A stretch of 6,192 nt of DNA from the NCBI GenBank assembly GCA_009618505.1, contig WJOQ01000018.1:1-6192 (forward strand), written 5' to 3'. Made by a program: the position numbers and the translations under genes. Below, piece after piece: positions 1 to 5,854 of this stretch. The stretch is from Clostridia bacterium. Lineage in GTDB: Bacteria > Aerophobota > Aerophobia > Aerophobales > AE-B3A. Within the stretch, counting starts at the first letter, position 1. Every line of letters begins with the position of its first letter. The notes below the pieces were generated by a model. That model was not told the origin of the DNA and did not search any database. It was given only the letters and a program-made list of their open reading frames with translations.

Positions 1-212
1 GAAAATTTGCTGAGAATATTATTAATCTGTTAGAAGATAAGAAATTGTACAAGAAAACTCGAAAAGATGCCATTGACTGGGCTCAGAATTGGGACTGGGA
101 TAAAAGAGCCGATAAGATTCTGGATAAGATATTAGAAATTTTTGAATGGACTGAAAGGGGAAAGACAAATCAAACCACCCAAAGTTTCCATAGTAATACC
201 GACTCACAATAG
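1..212 (+). CDS. GT4-type glycosyltransferase, C-terminal fragment (partial at 5' end)
   Basis: Reading frame 3 is open from the window edge to TAG at 210-212 and gives about 69 residues. The first part (KFAENIINLLEDKK, then KKTRKDAIDWAQNWDWDKRA, then DKILEIFE) has the pattern of the last helices of GT-B fold, GT4-family glycosyltransferases: 'A..I..LL.d..l', a run ending in 'A...a..fdWd', and a final helix. Such enzymes transfer sugars from nucleotide donors to lipid-linked intermediates at the cytoplasmic membrane face. The catalytic region lies outside the window, so substrate cannot be judged. The tail after DKILEIFE (WTERGKTNQTTQ and onward to the stop) is polar, unlike the family's usual end, and shares 71 bases with the next gene in another frame. 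Family assignment rests on the C-terminal helix pattern and the gene neighbourhood only. Confidence 0.7.
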   Translation, partial: KFAENIINLLEDKKLYKKTRKDAIDWAQNWDWDKRADKILDKILEIFEWTERGKTNQTTQSFHSNTDSQ

Positions 213-1065
213 AAAAGATGATCTGATTGAATGCTTAGAGTCGGTAATGAATTTGGATTACTTTGATTATGAGGTAATAGTCGTCGATAATGCTTCTACC
301 GATGGGACTCATGCCGCTGTAAGAAAGAAATTTCCTCGAGTTAGAGTCATTACTAATAAAGAAAACTCTGGAGTTAGCGGTGGTCGGAATATTGGATTAA
401 AAAGCGTTGATTCGCAGAGCGAATATATTCTTTTTCTGGATCATGACGTTGTGCTTAGCACGAATCTCCTTTCGGAGTTGCTCAGAGTTGTTATAGGTAG
501 TGGTGACATTGGTATTGTTACACCAAAAATATACTATTATTCTCACAAGAAGGTGATCTGGTCCACCGGTACCTCGATTAACCTTGTGAGCGGTAAGGTA
601 TCATTTAATGGAGGAAATGAAGTTGATCGCGGACAGTTTGGAAAACTCAAGGATGTGCAGGTTGCTCCAGCAGTTATTTTGGTGAAGAAAGAAGTTATTG
701 AAAAAATAGGGGGTTTTGATGAGATATATTTTGCTACTTACGAAGATACAGATTTTTGTTTTAGAGCTCGCAAATCAGGATATAGAATAGTATATGTTCC
801 CGGAACCTGGGCATACCATAAGATTCCGTTGGACTGGCCCGAATCTATGAATAGATTGCTTTCAAGGGCCTATTATGTTGGCAGAAATAGATTAATATTT
901 ATGAGAAAACACTCAAAATACTTCCCTTTGTTCTTAATGTTCCTGCCAGTATATTTTTTTTATTATTCCTGTTTGTCACTATGGTTTAGGAAAGTCAAGG
1001 AGATCGGAAATTTTTGTAAAGGGACAATGGCGGGCTTATTGTTCGCTGTACGGAATGGGGGATAA
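142..1065 (+). CDS. GT2 family glycosyltransferase, WbbL/rhamnosyltransferase-like
   Basis: A 307-residue protein with a clear GT-A fold GT2 domain. VSIVIPTHNR (residues 15-24) is the first beta strand and nucleotide-binding start. DNASTDGT (49-56) is the second nucleotide-binding motif. NSGVSGGRNIGL (75-86) is the usual WbbL-type segment. LDHDV (99-103) is the metal-binding DxD equivalent. Y-EDTDFCFRAR-SGY (200-214) contains the acidic pair expected to carry the catalytic base. RNRLIFMRKHS (248-258) and a hydrophobic segment near 261-282 suggest membrane association at the C-terminus. The enzyme would add a sugar, often rhamnose in this family, from a nucleotide donor to a lipid-linked glycan in the cytoplasm; the actual sugar is not readable. 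An in-frame stop at 133-135 leaves TTG 142 as the only canonical start before the domain, but its Shine-Dalgarno is weak and it overlaps the upstream gene by 71 bases. A start at ATC 169 behind a strong Shine-Dalgarno is the alternative. Confidence 0.9.
   Translation: MNGLKGERQIKPPKVSIVIPTHNRKDDLIECLESVMNLDYFDYEVIVVDNASTDGTHAAVRKKFPRVRVITNKENSGVSGGRNIGLKSVDSQSEYILFLDHDVVLSTNLLSELLRVVIGSGDIGIVTPKIYYYSHKKVIWSTGTSINLVSGKVSFNGGNEVDRGQFGKLKDVQVAPAVILVKKEVIEKIGGFDEIYFATYEDTDFCFRARKSGYRIVYVPGTWAYHKIPLDWPESMNRLLSRAYYVGRNRLIFMRKHSKYFPLFLMFLPVYFFYYSCLSLWFRKVKEIGNFCKGTMAGLLFAVRNGG
153..163 (+). promoter_or_regulatory. Shine-Dalgarno-like GAAAGGGGAAA inside the proposed GT2 N-terminus
   Basis: GAAAGGGGAAA is the same 11-base string that precedes the ATG of the Wzz gene (2325-2335). 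Here it lies downstream of the only canonical start of the GT2 gene (TTG 142). It sits 7 bases before an in-frame ATC codon (169-171), which is normal ribosome-binding spacing. It may therefore mark a non-canonical ATC start, or be a chance purine run. There is no ATG, GTG or TTG at the right distance in this frame. Confidence 0.35.
1057..1062 (+). promoter_or_regulatory. Shine-Dalgarno GGGGGA for the TTG start at 1068
   Basis: GGGGGA lies 5 bases before TTG 1068 and overlaps the end of the GT2 gene. It supports TTG 1068 over the in-frame ATG at 1086, which has no comparable purine run ahead of it. Confidence 0.65.
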
Positions 1066-1067
1066 AA

Positions 1068-2345
1068 TTGTTTCAGCTTTCGGTGATGAAACTATTTCCA
1101 GAGAAAAATAGGTCTATTTATCTTAAGTGGCTGTTGATAGGCCTTCTTATACGCTTGGCTTTCATGCCATTTACCCTACATGGGGATATGGCAGATATGA
1201 ATCGCGTTGCTTATCTCTTGCTTCATCAGGGATATATTCCTGGCAACCAAATGGCGTATCCCCCCCTTGCCTATTACACTATGAGTTTCTTTCAGTTCAT
1301 ATTTAGGCCAATGATGAGATTCTTCGGAAGTGCTCCTCATCCAGGAGTATCCTGGCTTACCAGTCCTCACGTGTTCAGATATTCTTTCTTATTAAAGAGC
1401 TACTATCTTTTCTTTGACCTGGGAATTGCATTTCTATTACTTCGTCTATTGGACGAGGAAAAACAGAAATTAATGGTTCTTAAATTCTGGATGCTTAATC
1501 CTTTAGTGATTTTTACCTGTTATATACAAGGCCAGTTTGACATTTTGCCTGCTTTTTTTATAGTGTTGAGTTTGTATTATGTATTGAAGAGTAGATTAAC
1601 TCTGTCTATGCTTTGTTTGGGAATAGGGGCATGTTTCAAAAATTTCCCTTTTTTCTTCTTGATTCCGGCTCTTATTCTTTTGGGTAAAACTAGATTAGCG
1701 AAACTCAAATTTTTTGTTTTAGCGGTGGTTCCTTACTTGTTTCTCATATATCCCTATCTTGGGGCTGCTGGCTTTAAGAACGCTGCAGTTACAAGTGCAC
1801 AGAACCAGCGAATTCTTGGTTTCTATTTTAATCTGGGTTCCTTTGATAAGGTATATGTCTTCATAGCGGGATATAGCGTAATCTTAGTTCTGGCCTATTT
1901 TCATAACTATGGGAAAAATAGTAAGGATACTTTCCAGGCATTGTGGCGAATTAACTTAATGATTTACCTATGGCTTTTCGCAACGGTCTATTTCCATCCT
2001 CAATGGTTTATCTGGGGAATGCCCCTGCTGATTCTTTTCGTGGTTAAGAACAAAAAGCTAACTCCCCTTTACTGGGTACAAATCATTTGCATTTTTGTCT
2101 ATATGATACATTGGGGAAGGCAGTTACTATGGTGGCCATTTGCTTTAGTCTATCCAGCTTTAGGCCAGCAAATAAGACCTCCCAGTGAGATCATTGGGCA
2201 GTTCTATCCACCACATGAATTCACCAGTGTTTTTCGTAGTATTTTCACAGGGATATTAATCTGTATGATATACCTGGTTTATAGAGACTTTCGACAGAGA
2301 AAAGACTATGAAAGGACCAGGGAAGAAAGGGGAAAATTATGGTAG
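1068..2345 (+). CDS. Polytopic GT-C-type glycosyltransferase (GT87/DUF2029-like)
   Basis: A 425-residue, very hydrophobic protein with about nine or ten membrane segments (for example near 20-36, 113-127, 137-152, 160-174, 180-205, 213-231, 262-277, 296-309, 314-327, 335-347 and 391-405). Features of GT-C enzymes are present. The first outer loop carries LHGDMADMNR (37-46), whose acidic residues are the likely catalytic or metal site. It is followed by AYPPLAYY (63-70), then NPLVIF...GQFDILPAFF (144-164) with the conserved GQ.D, then CFKNFPFFF (189-197) with a conserved Lys, and FHPQWFIWGMPLL (309-321), typical of the GT87/DUF2029 group. These enzymes use polyprenyl-phosphate sugars on the outer face of the inner membrane. 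The DPM1-like gene downstream could make such a donor. The TTG start follows GGGGGA with only 2 bases after the previous stop. The last 7 bases overlap the Wzz gene. The sugar and acceptor are unknown. Confidence 0.85.
   Translation: MFQLSVMKLFPEKNRSIYLKWLLIGLLIRLAFMPFTLHGDMADMNRVAYLLLHQGYIPGNQMAYPPLAYYTMSFFQFIFRPMMRFFGSAPHPGVSWLTSPHVFRYSFLLKSYYLFFDLGIAFLLLRLLDEEKQKLMVLKFWMLNPLVIFTCYIQGQFDILPAFFIVLSLYYVLKSRLTLSMLCLGIGACFKNFPFFFLIPALILLGKTRLAKLKFFVLAVVPYLFLIYPYLGAAGFKNAAVTSAQNQRILGFYFNLGSFDKVYVFIAGYSVILVLAYFHNYGKNSKDTFQALWRINLMIYLWLFATVYFHPQWFIWGMPLLILFVVKNKKLTPLYWVQIICIFVYMIHWGRQLLWWPFALVYPALGQQIRPPSEIIGQFYPPHEFTSVFRSIFTGILICMIYLVYRDFRQRKDYERTREERGKLW
2326..2333 (+). promoter_or_regulatory. 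Shine-Dalgarno AAAGGGGA for the Wzz gene
   Basis: AAAGGGGA ends 5 bases before ATG 2339 and lies inside the last codons of the GT-C gene. It supports this start and, with the 7-base overlap, translational coupling. Confidence 0.7.
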
Positions 2346-3433
2346 AGCAAGAGGTGAGCTTAAAGGACTATGTTAGAGTGATAAGAAAAAGAAAGAAAAC
2401 AATCTTATTACTATTCTTTATAGCTGTGGTAGCTAGTGCAGTAATCAGTTTTCTCTTACCGCCCGTGTACGAAGTAAGGCTCGCCATGAAAATCGGGAGT
2501 ATTATAGATGTGGACACTTTGGAAAAGGACTTCATTGAGAGTCCCGTTGCTGCTTCTGAATTTTTGGAAGGGCCGCAAGTTGTAACAGAGGTAGTAAAAG
2601 AGTTGGAATTGTCCTATAGTCTTACAGAATTTCGCAAGAAAGTCTCGGTAGAGCCGGTAAGAGAAACTGAAGATTTGATACAGATAACGGTGAATATGAA
2701 TAAGTCTGAGGAAGCAGTAAATATAGCCGACCACTTAGCAAATAAACTTCTAGCCAGACATAAAGAGATAAAAAGATTGTATGAGAGTAAAGAAAGGATT
2801 TTAGCTAGATATGATGAGCAAATTGGACAGATTAATGAGGAGTTAGCCGAGACTGACAAGAGCAAAGAAGGGATTTTAGTCAGATATGATGAAAATATTA
2901 AGGAAATAAATGATCAATTAGTACTTATGGAAAAGGAGATCAACAAGGCAAAGGAAGAGATGGCGAGACTAGAAGTGTCTTTAGAAGCATTGTCTGGGGA
3001 AGCAGAGAAGAAAATGGAGGGTTCAGGCTCTCTTTCGGACGCGGATGCAAGTATGATAATAGGTCGCTTGGATGATATGAGAATTGGGTGGGAGAATTAT
3101 CTGACTAATATTGCCGGAAGGCAACAACAATATGATGACCTCTTGGAGAAATTAAGAGAAATCCAACTGAAAAAAACTGAGTTTGGAGAGAGTAAGCAGG
3201 AGCGATATAATACTCTTACAACAGAGTTGAGGAAGGTTCAAATGGAAAAAACCAAGCTTGAGAGGATGGACTCCGTAAAGATGTACAATACGGAAATTCT
3301 AGTTGCAGCAGAGGAACCTCAAACTCCCATAAGGCCTAATAAGCTCCTTAATATTTTGGTAGCAGCAGTGGTGGGGTTAATAGTAGGATTAGGATTAGCT
3401 TTTTCTCTAGAATATTTTGAAAAAGCACGGTAA
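2339..3433 (+). CDS. Wzz-type polysaccharide chain-length regulator (PCP family), no kinase domain
   Basis: A 364-residue inner-membrane protein with the Wzz layout. A short basic cytoplasmic N-terminus with VSLKDYVRVIRKRKK (6-20) precedes TM1 (about 22-40) and the PPVYE segment (41-45). A periplasmic alpha/beta base follows (about 46-140), containing EFLEGPQVVTEVVKEL (74-89). A long coiled coil spans about 140-310. The proline-rich AAEEPQTPIRPNKLLN (323-338) leads into TM2 (about 337-356) and an 8-residue cytoplasmic tail. Wzz proteins oligomerise and set the modal length of O-antigen or exopolysaccharide made by a Wzy polymerase. The tail has no Walker motifs or tyrosine cluster, so this is not a fused BY-kinase, and no separate kinase gene lies in the window. 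The coiled coil carries a 25-residue tandem duplication (residues 150-199). The strong Shine-Dalgarno and ATG 2339 fix the start. The next gene begins just after its stop. Confidence 0.88.
   Translation: MVEQEVSLKDYVRVIRKRKKTILLLFFIAVVASAVISFLLPPVYEVRLAMKIGSIIDVDTLEKDFIESPVAASEFLEGPQVVTEVVKELELSYSLTEFRKKVSVEPVRETEDLIQITVNMNKSEEAVNIADHLANKLLARHKEIKRLYESKERILARYDEQIGQINEELAETDKSKEGILVRYDENIKEINDQLVLMEKEINKAKEEMARLEVSLEALSGEAEKKMEGSGSLSDADASMIIGRLDDMRIGWENYLTNIAGRQQQYDDLLEKLREIQLKKTEFGESKQERYNTLTTELRKVQMEKTKLERMDSVKMYNTEILVAAEEPQTPIRPNKLLNILVAAVVGLIVGLGLAFSLEYFEKAR
2786..2935 (+). repeat. Two-copy 75-base tandem duplication in the Wzz coiled coil
   Basis: Copy 1 is 2786-2860 and copy 2 is 2861-2935. 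They encode SKERILARYDEQIGQINEEL... and SKEGILVRYDENIKEINDQL..., each 25 residues. By hand count 14 of 25 residues and 51 of 75 bases match, with the first 33 bases closest (28 of 33). The unit is a whole number of codons, so the frame is kept. A 25-residue step fits two heptads plus one hendecad, so the duplication could lengthen the coiled coil without breaking its packing. Confidence 0.75.
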
Positions 3434-3439
3434 GAAGGA
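3434..3439 (+). promoter_or_regulatory. Shine-Dalgarno GAAGGA that favours ATG 3444 for the protease
   Basis: GAAGGA lies 4 bases before ATG 3444, directly after the Wzz stop (3431-3433). The alternative in-frame TTG at 3417 has only an A/T-rich stretch ahead of it and would add nine basic, polar residues. Confidence 0.65.
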
Positions 3440-3443
3440 TAGG

Positions 3444-5768
3444 ATGTTTCTAATAGGAAAACTGTGTTCAAAGTTCATCTTGTTTATTATTTTCTTGGTA
3501 GCTATGGGATTTATTGTAGAAGATTCTCTTTTGGCTATGGACATAAATATCCAGGTGGGAGCTAAAAAATATCATCCTAAACTAGAAAGCGTTTTGGGAA
3601 GATTAGCAGAGGAATATTCTCAAAGCGAAATAGCGATGCAGAAGTTTGCTAGTCAGAGGAACATTTCTTTTGAAAATAATCAAGTAAGAATTATTCTAGT
3701 GCCACCGCCAGGAGAAGATGCGTCGATTATTGATCAGGTCTCTTTAGTTTCCCGTGGAGTCGTAATCGAGGCTGTTTCTGAGCATTTAATGAGGGCGAGA
3801 GTTCCCATATCTCTTCTGGAAGAAATTGCAGATGAGGTCGATGGCATCTCTTATATCAGGCTTCCTTGCAAGCCTTTTTCTGATATGGTGAGTGAGGAAT
3901 CTAGATTAAACTTACCAAACTTTCTGCAGAAAAGGGAAAATGGCCTTGAGCAAATTTATCTAGCGATAACCAGCCAGGGAGTTGAGCTGACGAGAGCCTC
4001 AGAATACCATGAATTAGGATACAAAGGCCAAAATACTAAAGTGGCTGTTATTGATATAGGATTTGCAAATCTTACTAATTCTCAAAACAATGGAGAATTA
4101 CCGAGAAATCTCATAACTATGGATTTTACGGGAACTGGTCTCCAGGCCGGTAGAATCCATGGGACAGGTGTAGCAGAAATCGTTTATGATATGGCTCCTG
4201 AGGTACAATTTTATCTCATTAAGATAGCCGATGAGGTTGACCTTGAAAATGCTAAGAATTACTCTATTGACCAAGGCGTAGATATAATTAATCACTCCTG
4301 GGGTTGGCCGAATACGAACTTTGCTGATGGCACTGGTGTGATCTGCGATATTGCCAATGATGCGAGGTCAAATGGTATTATCTGGCTCAATGCTGCTGAC
4401 AATTTAGCTCATAGGCATTATCAAGGATTTTTTGCAGATACCAATAATGATGGCTGGCATGAATTTTCTTCTGGAGACGAGAGTAATAATATTGAGCATA
4501 CGGAAGGAGACCTTGATGTATATCTAACCTGGGATTGTTGGCCAACCAGCGATCAAGATTACGATCTTTATTTATATGACTCTACTTTTAATCTAGTAGC
4601 ATCCTCTGCCACTAGACAAACAGGTACTCAGGAGCCTACGGAAAAGATTACTCTCGCTTATCTTTCTGCTGGTACTTATCATATTATGATTAGGAAATAT
4701 AGTGCAACTGAAAATGTGGAATTAAAGCTCATTTCGGGCGCTCTGGAATATCAGACTCCAGAACATAGTATAGGTTCTCCGGCTGATGCCGCTGGCGCTG
4801 TAGCTGTAGGTTATATTAACATAGGAGACTGGACAACAGGGCCTCAGGGACCTGGTAGTTCCCAGGGTCCCACCAACGATGGAAGGATAAAGCCCGACAT
4901 CATGGGCCCTGCTGGTGTATCTTCTTTTACCTGGGGAACGGGGAATTATACTTCTGCTGCCACTCCTCACGTAAGTGGAGCGGCAGCTCTTATTCTTTCT
5001 AGATGTTCTGGTTTTACCGCAGACCAAATTGGGTCAGCTCTGGAAGCTTGGGCAATTGATATGGGAGCGTCAGGTAAAGATAGTATCTATGGTTCTGGTC
5101 GGCTAAGATTGCTAGCTCCTCCTTTTCTTTCCTGGACGGGTGAAGCCAACTATGAATCAGATGGACTAAATCCGGAAAAAGGAGCTACTTCCACAGAATT
5201 TATTTACCGAGTAGAATACTCAGATGAGAATAATTATGCCCCTGAGAGTGGTTATCCTAGGGTTCACATCTTAAAGGATGGGTTTGAGATAGTGGGCAGT
5301 CCCTTTACTATGAGTGAGGCAGATACCAATGATACTGCTTTCACGGATGGAAAGCTTTATAGCCATACAAAAGCAGGACTAGATGCAGGAACAAACTATA
5401 GCTACTATTTTGAGGCTTATGATGCCCATAATGGAGTCTCGGCAATTGGCGATCCTACAAACGAAGAGATTGGGCCAGGCATAGTTCTTCCCGGTAATCT
5501 GGAAAGTTTGATAGTTTATCCCAATCCCTTTAGTTCATTAAAAGGCCACAGTCAAATTACCTTTGCTGGATTGACCAGTGATGCCAGGATTCGTATTTTT
5601 ACTCTTACCGCCGAATTGATGAAAGAGGAGGAGGTAAGCTGGCAATATAGTTGGACCTGGGATGTAAAAAACATGACAGGAGAAGAGTTGCCCAGAGGTA
5701 TTTACCTATGGATAGTTACCAATACTGCTGGGGGGAGAAGAATAGGTAAGATTGCTATAATTAAATGA
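3444..5768 (+). CDS. Secreted subtilisin-like (S8) serine protease with inserted beta domain, Ig-like module and FlgD/T9SS-like C-terminal domain
   Basis: A 774-residue protein counted from ATG 3444 (783 if TTG 3417 is used). It opens with a signal peptide: KLCSK, then hydrophobic FILFIIFLVAMGFIV (11-25), with possible cleavage after SLLA (31). A propeptide-like region (about 40-185) ends in VDGISYIRLPCKPF. The S8 domain shows Asp204 in VAVIDIGF, His239 in HGTGVAEIVYDMAP, the INHSWGW strand (282-288), the oxyanion Asn320 in NAADN, and Ser504 in YTSAATPHVSGAAAL. SSQGPTNDGRIKPDI (472-486) is the usual S8 segment before the serine. Between Asn320 and that segment lies a beta domain (about 323-431) with DTNNDGWHEF and DYDLYLYD, like pre-peptidase C-terminal domains. 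An Ig/Fn3-like module follows (about 565-675). The C-terminus (about 685-774) has VYPNPF, IRIFTL, WDVKN and LPRGIYLW, like FlgD Ig-like or T9SS type A sorting domains. All catalytic residues are present, so it is probably active outside the inner membrane. Its substrate is unknown. Confidence 0.9.
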   Translation: MFLIGKLCSKFILFIIFLVAMGFIVEDSLLAMDINIQVGAKKYHPKLESVLGRLAEEYSQSEIAMQKFASQRNISFENNQVRIILVPPPGEDASIIDQVSLVSRGVVIEAVSEHLMRARVPISLLEEIADEVDGISYIRLPCKPFSDMVSEESRLNLPNFLQKRENGLEQIYLAITSQGVELTRASEYHELGYKGQNTKVAVIDIGFANLTNSQNNGELPRNLITMDFTGTGLQAGRIHGTGVAEIVYDMAPEVQFYLIKIADEVDLENAKNYSIDQGVDIINHSWGWPNTNFADGTGVICDIANDARSNGIIWLNAADNLAHRHYQGFFADTNNDGWHEFSSGDESNNIEHTEGDLDVYLTWDCWPTSDQDYDLYLYDSTFNLVASSATRQTGTQEPTEKITLAYLSAGTYHIMIRKYSATENVELKLISGALEYQTPEHSIGSPADAAGAVAVGYINIGDWTTGPQGPGSSQGPTNDGRIKPDIMGPAGVSSFTWGTGNYTSAATPHVSGAAALILSRCSGFTADQIGSALEAWAIDMGASGKDSIYGSGRLRLLAPPFLSWTGEANYESDGLNPEKGATSTEFIYRVEYSDENNYAPESGYPRVHILKDGFEIVGSPFTMSEADTNDTAFTDGKLYSHTKAGLDAGTNYSYYFEAYDAHNGVSAIGDPTNEEIGPGIVLPGNLESLIVYPNPFSSLKGHSQITFAGLTSDARIRIFTLTAELMKEEEVSWQYSWTWDVKNMTGEELPRGIYLWIVTNTAGGRRIGKIAIIK
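4410..4736 (+). other. Beta-sandwich (PPC-like) domain inserted in the S8 catalytic domain
   Basis: Residues 323-431 of the protease separate the oxyanion-hole Asn from the SSQGP...KPD segment leading to the catalytic Ser. The stretch has acidic, possibly calcium-binding DTNNDG, an 'EGDLDVYLTWDCWP' strand, DYDLYLYD, and 'AGTYHIMIRKY', a series typical of pre-peptidase C-terminal beta sandwiches, which are more often found after the protease. The limits are judged from motif spacing and may be off by several residues. Confidence 0.65.
5505..5765 (+). other. FlgD/T9SS type A-like C-terminal domain of the protease
   Basis: The last 87 residues of the protease start at SLIVYPNPF and end in GRRIGKIAIIK. 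The order 'YPNPF - ITFAGL - IRIFTLTAEL - WDVKN - G..LPRGIYLWIV - GKIAIIK' matches the shared pattern of FlgD Ig-like domains and type IX secretion C-terminal domains. In Bacteroidetes such domains guide export across the outer membrane and can be replaced by a glycolipid link. Whether this organism has that secretion system cannot be seen here. Confidence 0.6.
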
Positions 5769-5854
5769 CAAAAAAGTCTTTTTCAGTAGATGAAATTTCT
5801 AAGCCAAGATCGAGGATAAAAGAACAAGACAAGAAGGAGAGATTCTTTGAGTAA
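5765..5854 (+). CDS. Possible 29-residue charged small protein or coupling ORF, unknown
   Basis: ATG 5765 overlaps the protease stop in an ATGA arrangement, and the ORF ends at TAA 5852-5854, eight bases inside the following glycosyltransferase gene. The product is 29 residues, hydrophilic and highly charged, beginning MTKKSFSVDEISKPRS, with no membrane segment or recognisable domain. The only Shine-Dalgarno candidate (AGG at 5744-5746) is too distant, so translation would rely on re-initiation by ribosomes finishing the protease. It may be a real small protein, or a device that carries ribosomes across the gap to the next start. It could also be chance, since an ORF this short is expected often. 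I do not recognise it. Confidence 0.35.
   Translation: MTKKSFSVDEISKPRSRIKEQDKKERFFE
5834..5839 (+). promoter_or_regulatory. Shine-Dalgarno AAGGAG for the TTG start at 5847
   Basis: AAGGAG, inside the longer AGAAGGAGA, stands 7 bases before TTG 5847 and is the strongest ribosome-binding site in the window. With the in-frame stop at 5817-5819 it fixes a TTG start. Confidence 0.8.

Noticed and set aside
3311..3433. BY-kinase fusion or kinase tail on the Wzz protein
   Set aside because: After TM2 only about 8 residues remain, with no Walker A or B motif and no tyrosine cluster.
3417..3443. TTG 3417 as the protease start, overlapping the Wzz gene by 17 bases
   Set aside because: It lacks a Shine-Dalgarno, and ATG 3444 has GAAGGA before it and places a standard signal peptide at the N-terminus. 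The longer form remains possible.
4847..4871. GGGACCTGG...CCAGGGTCCC imperfect hairpin of about nine pairs with one bulged G
   Set aside because: It lies deep in the protease gene and encodes the conserved GPGSSQGPT stretch of S8 proteases; protein constraint explains the bases and there is no T-run after it.
4722..5027. Minus-strand open frame of 101 codons
   Set aside because: It is fully inside the S8 active-site region on the other strand, has no Shine-Dalgarno and an Arg/Ser-rich, low-complexity look; it is a shadow of the protease gene. The other minus-strand frames (for example 2456-2734 and 4098-4295) fail for the same reason.
5505..5765. Firm claim that the protease is a type IX secretion substrate
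   Set aside because: The C-terminal pattern is shared by FlgD Ig-like domains in lineages without type IX secretion, and no secretion genes are in the window.
5768..5786. AAAAAG-T-CTTTTT inverted repeat followed by T's after the protease stop, a possible terminator
   Set aside because: The perfect arms leave a one-base loop, which cannot fold, and the stem would be all A-T apart from one pair. Genes continue straight on with overlaps, so a stop in transcription here is unlikely.
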